From Proteinivorax tanatarense (GTDB taxonomy: Bacteria; Bacillota; Proteinivoracia; Proteinivoracales; Proteinivoracaceae), in NCBI RefSeq assembly GCF_040267685.1, contig NZ_CP158367.1, forward strand, positions 2,542,001 through 2,606,000: a stretch of 64,000 nucleotides of DNA, written 5' to 3'. Position 1 is the first letter of the stretch, and the number at the start of each line of letters is the position of its first letter. Below the pieces are notes generated by a model. It was not told the DNA's origin, did not search any database, and saw only the letters and a program-made list of their open reading frames with translations. Positions 18,955-27,374 of the stretch are shown here, one piece after another. The translations under genes and the position numbers were made by a program.

Positions 18955-19086
18955 TTTATTTCATCCTTTATACTGATATTATGGGTAGCCATATACTGAC
19001 GGGTTGACACTCAAGGTCAACCCTACCTCTGCGGGGGAGTTCCTTTCTGCTGCTTACACTGGCTTGCCTGCCCCCTTTCCTATGCT

Positions 19087-19187
19087 TTAAATTTTCTCTA
19101 TCAACATCACGCACTCTACATGGCTTGAGTTGATAGCATTGATGTCAGAAGGCGATTTTTAACCCCAGCATATGGGGGAACATATCA
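19087..19187 (-). other. Split copy of the rumA 3' end (integration scar 1)
   Basis: On the minus strand GATATGTTCCCCCATAT (D-M-F-P-H-M) is followed by 47 bases and then HVECVMLIEKI and a stop. In the real gene DMFPHT and HVE are separated by a single codon. The 47-base insert (GGGGTTAAAAATCGCCTTCT, then GACATCAATG and further) is almost the same as in scar 2. I read this as an attachment-site junction. The rest of 18955-19374 contains only a short hairpin (GGGTTGAC/GTCAACCC at 19000-19022). Confidence 0.65.
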
Positions 19188-19374
19188 AATAAAAGCTTAT
19201 TAATACCGATTATAGACTCATAGTATAACTCACCAAAATAACCTACAAGATGTATGTCTAAAAGACTATTAAATCTATCCGTTTAAAATTTATAGTTTTA
19301 GGTCAAAACACCCACTACTTCAAAGGTTGTATTAGTACATAAAGAAAGTACGCTTCTCTACTTTTTTCTTGAAA

Positions 19375-20328
19375 TCACTCCACCATATTATCTAAAAAAT
19401 CTAAGAGTTCCTCTATAACAATCTCAGGTTCATATAATAAAAACATATGACTCCCTTCAACCATCTTCTGCTTACTATTTGTCGACCATTCTAAGAGACT
19501 TTTTTGATCTTCCATAAAGAGTTCATCTCTTTCTATATCATGATGTTTAGGTTCACTCTCACTAGCTGTTAAAAGCAATAAAGGAATATCCCCAAGATTT
19601 TTCCCTAGTTCTTTATTTTTAGGAAGCTGCTTTATTTCTTCTAAAGCATTTCGGTTGCATAATCTATTGTAGAACATCATCATAGATAGGTCTCTTACTT
19701 CTTCTGACTTTGGAAGACTCCCTTCTAAAATAGATGGCTTTAATTTATCCATAACATAAGTTTCAAATCTAAGTATTCCTGTAAATCTTGAGAACCTAAT
19801 TATATTGGTAGACCAAGAGAGTGGAGGTTCTTGCTTATGATAATTTACAGAACCTGCATCCAACATCACTACACCAGCTACTAATTCAGGGTAACGTTGT
19901 GCAAATTGTAATACTTCTGTACCCCCTATAGAGTGCCCAACTAATACATACGGTCCTGTTTCACCTGACTTATCTAGCAACTCATATAAATCTTTGTTAA
20001 TTTGTTCAAGTGTTCTAGGTCTAGATGTTGATTCGCTCCAGCCATAGCCAGGTCTATCATAAGCCACAACCCTATTTTCCTTAGCCAACTCATTAAATGC
20101 CTCATAAAAATGACCATAAGTGAAACCACTTCCACCACTTGTAAAAACTATAGTAAGATCACCTTCTCCCTTTCCATAAATGTGCATTTTATCCTCACCT
20201 ATTTTTATCATCTCTCCTGGAGGTGGATTTTGTTTGAACTCTATTTTTTTACGCACTTGGTGATAAATGGTACTTGCTATTAATATAATCAATATCACTA
20301 ATATTATTTTAATTATCACTTTTTTCAT
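19375..20328 (-). CDS. Alpha/beta-fold hydrolase with N-terminal membrane anchor
   Basis: Residues 1-25 are a lysine-flanked hydrophobic helix (VIIKIILVILIILIASTIYH), an anchor or uncleaved signal. The hydrolase core has the oxyanion strand TSGGSGFTYG, the nucleophile elbow GHSIGG (Ser), DAGSVNY and a C-terminal GSHMFLL with the catalytic His; the acid is probably in the intervening ASESEP region. Substrate is unknown. I take the ATG at 20328; the frame also allows a TTG at 20337. The sequence GAATTGGAAAGGATGA is duplicated around the start. The gene is monocistronic. Confidence 0.82.
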   Translation of the reverse strand: MKKVIIKIILVILIILIASTIYHQVRKKIEFKQNPPPGEMIKIGEDKMHIYGKGEGDLTIVFTSGGSGFTYGHFYEAFNELAKENRVVAYDRPGYGWSESTSRPRTLEQINKDLYELLDKSGETGPYVLVGHSIGGTEVLQFAQRYPELVAGVVMLDAGSVNYHKQEPPLSWSTNIIRFSRFTGILRFETYVMDKLKPSILEGSLPKSEEVRDLSMMMFYNRLCNRNALEEIKQLPKNKELGKNLGDIPLLLLTASESEPKHHDIERDELFMEDQKSLLEWSTNSKQKMVEGSHMFLLYEPEIVIEELLDFLDNMVE

Positions 20329-20493
20329 CCTTTCCAATTCTCAACTCATCCTTTCCAATTCGCAACCTTTTAATTTGCAAAAATACATTTTTTTGACGAA
20401 TTACTTAATAGTAAACTGATACCTCTTTGAGCATAACCACACAGACAAAAACGAAATGCATTTATATCATGTTTATATGTCTTCTATACTTTT

Positions 20494-21132
20494 TTACTTC
20501 TTCTCCGTTTTGTTAATGCTAAACAAGACAGAGTGCGCCTTCTTGCCAGAAGCGGGCTTTTTATACTTAGAAAAAATTTCCTGCATTTCTTTTTGGAGCA
20601 TTTCTTCATCCTCTGTAGACAAGTACACCATAAAGTCAAGTAACAGATGTAGCTTACTTTCCTTTTGAACTCCAGTCTGCTCTTCCTTCATGATCTGGTG
20701 TAAAGAACTAATAAAATCATCACGAAATGTATCAAAAGTTTTACGAAGAAGGAGCAGTTTTTGTTTGGTAAAAGCATCATCTATTTCATTTAAAAAATCC
20801 TCATCCAAGATAAAATAGTCTGCCGTCGCCTCGTAATATCGAGCAGTAATACCATTAACTACCTCAGTGTGGCTTTGTTTGACTGCTCCAATTTTTTCTA
20901 GCTTTTTTAAATGGAAGTGTGCAGACGCAGGTTTAACTCCTAAGCGATCGCCAATCTCTTTCCCATGCAAGGGAACACCCTCCATATTTAATAGCTTGAA
21001 GATACGCTGTCGTTGAGGCGACGACATAACTTGAACATCCTCTTCCGATGATACTATCAATACTCTGCTGCCCTCGTGCATAACTATTCTACCCTTATCT
21101 GTTACTTTTGTATTTTCTGTCACCGCAACCAT
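20494..21132 (-). CDS. ArsR-like winged-helix transcriptional regulator
   Basis: Residues 35-105 form a winged helix: MSSPQRQRIFKLLNMEG, then GKEIGDRLGVKPASAHFHLK (recognition helix) and a wing ending ARYYEA. This is the helix-turn-helix layout of ArsR/HTH_20 regulators. The C-terminal 100 residues are helical and without metal-binding cysteines, so an effector cannot be named. AAAGGAGAG precedes the ATG. It is 18 bp after the M23 peptidase gene and probably cotranscribed with it from the palindromic promoter at 21873. Confidence 0.82.
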   Translation of the reverse strand: MVAVTENTKVTDKGRIVMHEGSRVLIVSSEEDVQVMSSPQRQRIFKLLNMEGVPLHGKEIGDRLGVKPASAHFHLKKLEKIGAVKQSHTEVVNGITARYYEATADYFILDEDFLNEIDDAFTKQKLLLLRKTFDTFRDDFISSLHQIMKEEQTGVQKESKLHLLLDFMVYLSTEDEEMLQKEMQEIFSKYKKPASGKKAHSVLFSINKTEKK

Positions 21133-21150
21133 CTCTCCTTTGATCGTCTT

Positions 21151-21840
21151 TTATTCCAACCTAAGTCTATCTTTGTTCGATGGGACACCATCCTTTACCG
21201 ATAACCATTTGCCGTTATCGAATATCTCATAATTGCTAAAGGCACAGGGAATTCCTTTAGCAATGGACATATCTGCACTGTCCATCAACTGAAAGTGAAG
21301 ATGTGGAGCTGTGGAATTACCCGAATGACCAACACGCCCCAAAATATCTCCCTTCTTCACATACTGTCCTTCCACCACTTCAATAGAATCCGTCTGCAAG
21401 TGCGCGAAAAGTGCGTAAATCTGTTCTCCACACATAATTATAACGTAATTACCTACAACAGTTTGGATATCATGTTTAGCAGGATTGAATAAAAACGCGT
21501 TTTTTAGTGCAATTGACAAGTCTCTTACCAAGTGAACCCTGTTGCGTTCAATTATTACATCTTTTACAGTAATAACTCTGCCGTCACAGTGAGCATATAC
21601 TTCTCGCCCCCAACCATAACATTCTTTTAGTGTTACCCCAAGCGTATAGTATTGCAGGCTACTCCCATGATAGAAAGGTCTGCCTTTGCGAACCCAATCC
21701 ACCATTACAAAATCATACGCGTATCGTTGACCCAGCATATCAGTACCATGACTTGGAATAACATTTGCTGGTGTGTTGCACGCCCACCACTCTCCTCTTA
21801 GCGGGAAATCAACGATAATTGAATTGGTTAGTTCATTCAT
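21151..21840 (-). CDS. M23-family (LytM-like) metallopeptidase without signal peptide
   Basis: The zinc site of M23 peptidases is visible: SHGTDMLGQRYAYDF (His and Asp), LFAHLQ, and APHLHFQL (HxH). These enzymes usually cut peptidoglycan cross-links outside the cell, yet this protein starts MNELTNSIIVDFPLRGEWWA with no signal peptide or membrane segment, so a cytoplasmic role or a non-classical export route would be needed. GGAG is placed before the ATG. It heads a two-gene operon with an ArsR-like regulator. Confidence 0.85.
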   Translation of the reverse strand: MNELTNSIIVDFPLRGEWWACNTPANVIPSHGTDMLGQRYAYDFVMVDWVRKGRPFYHGSSLQYYTLGVTLKECYGWGREVYAHCDGRVITVKDVIIERNRVHLVRDLSIALKNAFLFNPAKHDIQTVVGNYVIIMCGEQIYALFAHLQTDSIEVVEGQYVKKGDILGRVGHSGNSTAPHLHFQLMDSADMSIAKGIPCAFSNYEIFDNGKWLSVKDGVPSNKDRLRLE

Positions 21841-21872
21841 ATTCGATCGACTCCTAGTTTACATTCTTAACG

Positions 21873-21904
21873 TTATATTGTATTTAACGTTAGATACAAT
21901 ATAA
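21873..21904 (-). promoter_or_regulatory. 32-bp palindromic operator overlapping the M23/ArsR promoter
   Basis: TTATATTGTATTTAACG is followed by its near-perfect mirror ending ATACAATATAA, with a single mismatched pair. On the minus strand it contains TTGTAT and ATATAA spaced like -35 and -10 boxes, about 35 bp ahead of the M23 start. The regulator encoded in the same operon is the obvious candidate to bind it. Confidence 0.65.
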
Positions 21905-21922
21905 CATGAGCCAAATTTACTT

Positions 21923-22550
21923 TCAAGTGTTTTTTCTACAATTATTTCGTGTCGTAGCAATTACCGTAGCTTTAACATCACACTCAACACCTGACTTAAA
22001 TTCAACCTTAAACTTCTCTTCAAAAATCGTCACTTTCTCAATGAGTCTTCTTACCAGTTGCTCATCATACTCTTCCAATTCTCCTGGCTGCTCACCTAAG
22101 AATTCGGCCATTTCAATAATTCGTTGCCTTTTACCTTCATGCTCTACATTTTCAACCAAGACACTTTGCTTCAATTCTCTAGGGCGACAGATCTCACCCG
22201 CTACACCCTCATAATTTTCTTTGGAATTGGCCAGTCTTAATAATTCTTTTTGAAGAGTGGCCAGTTTTTCATCAATGCTTTTTGTAGCCTTGTCGCTATC
22301 TTCATTTACAACGGCGGCGATGTTCTCTTTTAAGACTACAGGGAAAGTGTCTTTTTCAGCCAATACCTCATTCATTGCTTTTACAACCGCAGTCTTTAGA
22401 ACTTTTTCGTTGAGGGTTGGAGAAGAGCAGGCAGAACCTTTTTCTTCAAGGAGGCTGACGCATCGCCAGACAATGGGTCTGCATCCTCGATTATTCCAGC
22501 GGACTCTTTTGGGGGACTCATCTATTCTTTCTTTTCAACCTATACGTTAT
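21923..22550 (-). pseudogene. Large serine recombinase, C-terminal remnant
   Basis: The open frame reads RWNNRGCRPIVWRCVSLLEE, then the coiled-coil and [20 protein letters not shown], closely matching the C-terminal third of the recombinase at 27375-28940. The catalytic domain, the recombinase domain and the first zinc-ribbon cysteines are absent, and the C-terminus is extended past the intact protein's end (after KSGVE). It lies between scar 1 and scar 2, so it marks a decayed integrative element. Confidence 0.88.
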
Positions 22551-22606
22551 CTAGTCTATCAACTCAACCTTATCTGTTTTTAGTCCCAAATTTTGCACAA
22601 AAGAAA

Positions 22607-22643
22607 CCCTTGATATGTTCCCCAAGCACATATCAAGGGTTTT
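22607..22643. terminator. Hairpin terminator at the edge of the decayed element
   Basis: A perfect 12-bp stem CCCTTGATATGT/ACATATCAAGGG with a 9-base loop is followed by TTTT on the plus strand; the minus strand also ends in T-rich sequence. The left arm and loop contain GATATGTTCCCC, the same bases as the DMFP codons of the methyltransferase. Confidence 0.6.
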
Positions 22644-22704
22644 AGTCGAATTGACAGATTTACTTTCAATCTATGAAATTCAGTAATTTCAATACTTTTC
22701 GGCT

Positions 22705-22847
22705 TTACATTTTAGACATCATACAGACCGTCTCAACATGGCTTGAGTTGATGGCATTGATGTCAGAAGTTGATTTTTAACCCCGACGTATGGGGGAACA
22801 TATCCATAACATTTTTAGAACTATCGGTAGTGGGGAACATATCTACT
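22705..22847 (-). other. Split and partly duplicated copy of the rumA 3' end (integration scar 2)
   Basis: On the minus strand GTAGATATGTTCCCC (V-D-M-F-P) occurs at 22833-22847, then a second GATATGTTCCCCCATAC (D-M-F-P-H-T) at about 22789-22805, then 47 inserted bases and HVETVCMMSKM with a stop at 22705. The 47-base insert is nearly the same as in scar 1. Two successive DMFP copies suggest two integration events. The element carrying mcrBC and the prophage begins immediately to the right. Confidence 0.65.
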
Positions 22848-22854
22848 TAATAGC

Positions 22855-23631
22855 CTACTCCTCTATTAGTCCAATTTTATGTCTCACTTCGGTAACAGTA
22901 TTAAGTATTACTTCCGTAGGTACAATCTCTGAGATATCGCTTAAATCTTCTATGTCAAATGTGTAATGATCTTCTACAGTTTTATTTAAAACTAAAAACC
23001 GATACTCTTGTTGGTGCTCATACTTTTTTCGTTTCCAAAAAGCTATGCGTCTATAATCTTCTGCTACTTCTTGAAAGTGCTGTAGAATATTCTTATTATA
23101 ATACTTAACTCTATCTCGTGAGAAACTGGCTTTATCGGCAACTAACCCTCTTTCCATTCTTTCAAAGAATTCTTGAGTGTTCTTAATTAATAAAACGCTG
23201 TCTCCAAACTTTGATATCCTTTCCTTTTGCTCGTCTGTAAAGGTAAATTCAATGGATAATATATCATCATTTAAATCCGCATTAGTAAAATTTCTATAAT
23301 CTAAAATATACATACACATAACCGGCGATTTCTTTAATCCTAAATTCATAGTCGCCATATTAGCTTTAAATTTATGTATTGGTTCATTAGTTTCCGGATT
23401 GAGAATGCTTATATCAAGATCATGTATAGGCATTAGTCCATCAAATTTATCCCCAACATCCTCATTAGAAGTTTCATTCTCCAAATTGATGTAATAATCT
23501 AAATTCTTCATATATACTTTGCCTTGCTGGAGCTTTTCCAAGTTTTCCTTAGAACCAAACTTCATAAGTATAAAAAAGGAATCTGTAGCTTGTTTTATCA
23601 ACTCATCCTTATTACTAATTTTCTCATCCAT
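22855..23631 (-). CDS. Unknown protein in the McrBC locus
   Basis: Not recognised. The 258 residues are soluble and charged, starting near MDEKISNKDELIKQATDSFF. A segment FGSKENLEKLQQGKVYMKNL followed by DYYINLE recalls small proteins of defence islands that open with 'gxxxxLxxLxxGxixxnxLxYF', but I cannot name a domain. The C-terminal half contains RIAFWKRKKYEHQQEYRFLV, a conserved-looking basic/aromatic patch. AAGGAGGGG precedes the ATG. It is 95 bp downstream of mcrC on the same strand, so it may be a third component or an accessory effector. Confidence 0.7.
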   Translation of the reverse strand: MDEKISNKDELIKQATDSFFILMKFGSKENLEKLQQGKVYMKNLDYYINLENETSNEDVGDKFDGLMPIHDLDISILNPETNEPIHKFKANMATMNLGLKKSPVMCMYILDYRNFTNADLNDDILSIEFTFTDEQKERISKFGDSVLLIKNTQEFFERMERGLVADKASFSRDRVKYYNKNILQHFQEVAEDYRRIAFWKRKKYEHQQEYRFLVLNKTVEDHYTFDIEDLSDISEIVPTEVILNTVTEVRHKIGLIEE

Positions 23632-23726
23632 TAAAATCCCCTCCTTAAATCACCTAGCATTCAGTTTTTCTGCTAAAAGTCGTGTAATTGTTTTTAATCT
23701 CAAATGAAATCTTATTCTCTATACTT

Positions 23727-24776
23727 TTAGATTACTAGCGATAGCAATCTGTCTGTTATATCTTGCCATTCTGCATTTAAATTTAAGGTTCTTGCCTCTA
23801 TATTTTTACCACCAACGGGGAATACAGCATTAATTTCTTTTTCTATTGTGGGATACAATAGCATTCCTTTTTTACTTCCTAAAAAATCGCTATTACAAAC
23901 ATAGGCAAAAATCTGATATAAATGACCTGTTCGAACCTTTTCAATATCTGCCCAATTGCTTGTAACTAGTGTCTGTGCATAGTATTTAGTATCAATTATT
24001 GTTTGGGTATTCTTAACCCTATTTTCAACTACTATATCTGTTCTCATTTCTGGAAGAAGTGACATGTATTCTTCATTAATTTCTTCGTCAAGATTCCATT
24101 TTAATTTAGGGGCATGTACATTATAGACTGTCTCATCCAAATGGGTTTTATAAAAGTTTAAAACAAACTTCTCATAAAGCTTTGCCATCTGATTGTCTCT
24201 TACAAAATCTGAAAATGAAAATTTTTTATCTTCCTCATTGGTAATTAATCCTTGATAGATTAATTCACTAATATTTATTAACATGCGATAGTGATAGTTA
24301 TTTTTATTATATCGAAGGGACGAAAACAATGTTTTAGAAAGTCTAATATCTTTAATCTCAGAAAAATGTAATCTAATTTTTAATAGTTTCTTTCTTAATT
24401 CTGCATCTAGATATGGTGATTTTATTAATATATTAGTTGTAGTTTTAATAATTTGGTTTAACGTAATATCCTTAGAAAATTCATCGAACTGGCACACCAG
24501 ACTCCCGTATGAGAAAGACTGTTGATTTATAGAGTCTGAAATGTTTATCTTTCCTTTTAGAGTTGATGTCGCTTTATTTTCTTGAATATAGTATCTATTA
24601 AACCCTCTTTTAATTAAACTACTTGTCCCATTAATGTAGATCCTTGCAAATAAGTTGTATATATTATCAAACTTTTCGCTCCCTAAAAAAATATTATCTG
24701 ATTGATCAAGTACATTCCAGGCATAACAAAGCATATAGTATATATTTTTTATTGGTATTTTCGGGTTACCATCCAT
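23727..24776 (-). CDS. mcrC: McrC-like subunit of a type IV restriction endonuclease
   Basis: Nuclease partner of McrB. The family layout is visible: N-terminal IPIKNIYYMLCYAWNVL, central FDEFSKDITLNQIIKTT, and the PD-(D/E)xK nuclease in the C-terminal third with PEMRTDIVVEN and TIIDTKYY (D...D-x-K). The length of about 350 residues is normal. ATG 24776 has GGTGA ahead of it; the frame could start at a GTG at 24785, overlapping the mcrB stop. Coupling to mcrB is expected. The complex cleaves modified DNA (for example methylcytosine); the exact modification read here is unknown. Confidence 0.92.
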   Translation of the reverse strand: MDGNPKIPIKNIYYMLCYAWNVLDQSDNIFLGSEKFDNIYNLFARIYINGTSSLIKRGFNRYYIQENKATSTLKGKINISDSINQQSFSYGSLVCQFDEFSKDITLNQIIKTTTNILIKSPYLDAELRKKLLKIRLHFSEIKDIRLSKTLFSSLRYNKNNYHYRMLINISELIYQGLITNEEDKKFSFSDFVRDNQMAKLYEKFVLNFYKTHLDETVYNVHAPKLKWNLDEEINEEYMSLLPEMRTDIVVENRVKNTQTIIDTKYYAQTLVTSNWADIEKVRTGHLYQIFAYVCNSDFLGSKKGMLLYPTIEKEINAVFPVGGKNIEARTLNLNAEWQDITDRLLSLVI

Positions 24777-24781
24777 CACGA

Positions 24782-27085
24782 TCACCTTAACAGTTCTTCA
24801 ACAAAATTATTTGCTTTTTCCTCTTCATCAAACCAATACTCTTTTATAAGAGGCTGTATTTCATATTTAATTATCTCTTCATACCATTTATCAGATTCAG
24901 AGTAATTACAAAAATAGCTATGCCCAATTCTAAAACCTTTGCCTAAATTTACATCTTTTTCAATCTCTAGATTTATACTTCCAACTCTCATTTTTATCTT
25001 ATTTATCAGTTCCTCACTGGCACCCTGTAACGATAGGTGGTTTTTAAAAGAATCTGTTTCAAACGCAGGTTCTAACTCAACAAATGAGAACCTTCTTCTT
25101 AAAGCATAATCAATTATCGCTAAACTTCTATCGGCAGTATTCATCATACCGATAATATACAAATTTTCTGGTACATAAAAAGGTTCTTTTGAATAGGTAA
25201 GTATTATTTCTTCTCCTCGCTTATCACCCTCAATTAACATCAATAACTCTCCGAATACCTTACTCATATTACCTCGATTAATTTCATCTATAATAAAAAA
25301 GTAATCTTCATCTAAATTTTCTGATGCTAATTTACAAAACTGATAAAAAGGCCCCTCCTTTAATTCAAACCCTGTTCCGTTAGGCCTATATCCCATTATG
25401 AAATCTTCATAAGCATAACTCTGATGGAATTGAAGCATCTTTATTCTTGCTTCATCTTTTTTACCAATTATAGAATAAGCTAATCTTTTAGCTGCGTATG
25501 TCTTGCCTACACCAGGTGCTCCTTGTAATATTAGATTCTTTTTTCTTTTTAACAGTGACTTTATTGTTTGATATTTTTCTTCACTAATAAAAACATCAGA
25601 TAAGAAGTCCTCTTTTGTATAGGCTTTATATTCTATTTGAGTTGTAACATCAACATCAGGTATGGTTGCTTTTACTGTAGTTTCGATTTCACCACTCCAA
25701 GCCTTATATGATAGTTCTGGAAAAGAATGAACCGGGTAATTCCCCTCATCAAACTTTTCTTTCATCAACTCAACCAATCTAATATAATCAGCCCCAGCAC
25801 AAGTCTTTTTTGAAGAATTACGTGGTATTTTAATCTTTAGTTTCTCCGTTAAAGCCGTTCTTGTATTGTTGTCTAGGGTTAAGTAATCCCAAGGCCTTAC
25901 CCAGTATAATCCAAATGTAATATTCCATTGAATACCATGCTGCTGAATTACCTTATCGTATATATTTATAAAGAGTTTTTTGTTTGCCTCTGTATAATTT
26001 CCCGATAAAATTATAGCCACCTCGAATAATTCCCATAGATTATCAATATCTTCCTCCTTTCTATGCTCCTCATCACCGAAGAACCAAGACTTCATATTAT
26101 TCAATACAGGAATACCTTCAAATGAAGTTGGAACTTTTTCTTCTATACCAAGGAAGTTGGAAAGCTCCTCCATTATTAAGATTCTGTTTTTATCTGTAAT
26201 ACCTTTGTTGAATAGTCCAAATATTGTAAAAGGGCAAACATCCCTTAATATCTCTTCTGTCCCATCAGCTAATTTTTTCGTCAATGGATTCTTCATACCT
26301 ATCCTATTAAATATTTCATTTACTCCATCTATTAATTTTAAACGATCATCTTTATATTTTAATAAAACCTTAGCTGTTTTTTCGTAGAACCCCGTCCATT
26401 CATATTTGCTCTCTTTCCTTTTTTCATCACTTTGTATCGATAAACTTACTGGATTTCTTTCTGCTAAAAAATCACTATATTTTATCATTCCTGCAGAAAG
26501 TTGACCGTTCCCAAATTTTTGATTAACTCGCCCAAAATCATTATTATTTCTTATTTTTTCTTCTACACTTTTAAACTCTGCTAAGGATGTAATAGTAAAT
26601 AAATCACTATCCTCTATATCTAGGTTTTCAATTTCACTACATGCCTTCTCAAGAGAATAAATATAACCTTTTTGTGTATGAGTCGAATACGGTCTTCCAT
26701 TGCCCTGTACCTGTTCACTAATCCATCTTTCAAACTCACTTTTTAAATAAATGCTTTTTAAGATTTTGTTTTCTTTTGTGTCCATATTATTATCTTCGCT
26801 AACAGCCATTATAAACTGTCTATAGTGCTCCAAAGCTGAACTCCATCTCCTGTTAGAAGATGTGTTTTTTTCAAGATAAGTTTCTGTTGATTCAAGTACA
26901 TTAATTACTTCATTTAATACTGCAACATCTTTAATTTCATAAATATCCTGATGAATAATACCTTCCTTTAGCCCAAAACTACTAGCACTTGTTATAGCAG
27001 AACTATATGAATTTATAGTCCCGTTTACTAAGTTTGTAGTTTCTTTTAGCCATTTTTCGAATAACTCTCTACTCAATTCTCCCAC
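24782..27085 (-). CDS. mcrB: McrB-like AAA+ GTPase with N-terminal DNA-recognition region
   Basis: Motor and specificity subunit of the McrBC system. The AAA+ module is in residues 500-700: Walker A GAPGVGKTYAAKRLA, Walker B FFIIDEINRGN, and the McrB-specific NTP-binding loop MNTADRS, with ALRRRFSF after it. The first 200 residues contain two related helical modules, each with a W...STI/THxxxxxxY pattern (FEKWLKETTNLVNGTINSY and FERWISEQVQ...THTQKGY). The first in-frame start is GTG at 27085; a TTG at 27076 also has plausible spacing. Confidence 0.92.
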   Translation of the reverse strand: MGELSRELFEKWLKETTNLVNGTINSYSSAITSASSFGLKEGIIHQDIYEIKDVAVLNEVINVLESTETYLEKNTSSNRRWSSALEHYRQFIMAVSEDNNMDTKENKILKSIYLKSEFERWISEQVQGNGRPYSTHTQKGYIYSLEKACSEIENLDIEDSDLFTITSLAEFKSVEEKIRNNNDFGRVNQKFGNGQLSAGMIKYSDFLAERNPVSLSIQSDEKRKESKYEWTGFYEKTAKVLLKYKDDRLKLIDGVNEIFNRIGMKNPLTKKLADGTEEILRDVCPFTIFGLFNKGITDKNRILIMEELSNFLGIEEKVPTSFEGIPVLNNMKSWFFGDEEHRKEEDIDNLWELFEVAIILSGNYTEANKKLFINIYDKVIQQHGIQWNITFGLYWVRPWDYLTLDNNTRTALTEKLKIKIPRNSSKKTCAGADYIRLVELMKEKFDEGNYPVHSFPELSYKAWSGEIETTVKATIPDVDVTTQIEYKAYTKEDFLSDVFISEEKYQTIKSLLKRKKNLILQGAPGVGKTYAAKRLAYSIIGKKDEARIKMLQFHQSYAYEDFIMGYRPNGTGFELKEGPFYQFCKLASENLDEDYFFIIDEINRGNMSKVFGELLMLIEGDKRGEEIILTYSKEPFYVPENLYIIGMMNTADRSLAIIDYALRRRFSFVELEPAFETDSFKNHLSLQGASEELINKIKMRVGSINLEIEKDVNLGKGFRIGHSYFCNYSESDKWYEEIIKYEIQPLIKEYWFDEEEKANNFVEELLR

Positions 27086-27132
27086 CCCTTAGTATTATTA
27101 CTATCCACACCTATGCTCAAAGTCTATTGACT

Positions 27133-27228
27133 CTATTTTTTTGATTCTCCTTTTTTGTGCCTCTGCTGATTAGAAACTGTCTTTTCTATAGGCTTCAAAC
27201 TTCCCTCCATCTTATTTACACCTTTCAT
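27133..27228 (-). CDS. Possible small basic protein downstream of the recombinases
   Basis: A 31-codon frame, MKGVNKMEGSLKPIEKTVSN followed by a basic tail ending GESKK, has TAGGAGTGG 5 bp ahead of the ATG. There is no known family. It lies between the recombinase operon and mcrB, in a 290-bp gap that otherwise holds only a hairpin at 27321-27358. Confidence 0.3.
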   Translation of the reverse strand: MKGVNKMEGSLKPIEKTVSNQQRHKKGESKK

Positions 27229-27320
27229 GTTGTCCACTCCTAAACAATCTCAATATCAACAGCATTGTTAATATAATTATATACTTCATGGCATCAATAT
27301 TCAATTAACTTCAGACAAAG

Positions 27321-27358
27321 GACCACCAATCAAGCTCTGTCTCTTGATTGGTGGTCAG
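27321..27358. terminator. Strong hairpin after the recombinase operon
   Basis: GACCACCAATCAAG pairs with its mirror CTTGATTGGTGGTC around a short loop. The stem is 14 bp and perfect. Neither side has a long T tract, so it may be a terminator of modest strength or an mRNA end. Confidence 0.6.
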
Positions 27359-27374
27359 CTAAAAGCGCTATTTT

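Noticed and set aside
18998-19024. The GGGTTGAC/GTCAACCC hairpin upstream of the methyltransferase as a riboswitch or T-box
   Set aside because: Only a short stem is present and no conserved core is seen.
27133-27228. The 31-codon frame as an antitoxin
   Set aside because: There is no toxin partner, no known fold and only one ribosome-binding hint. Listed as a low-confidence small gene without a function.
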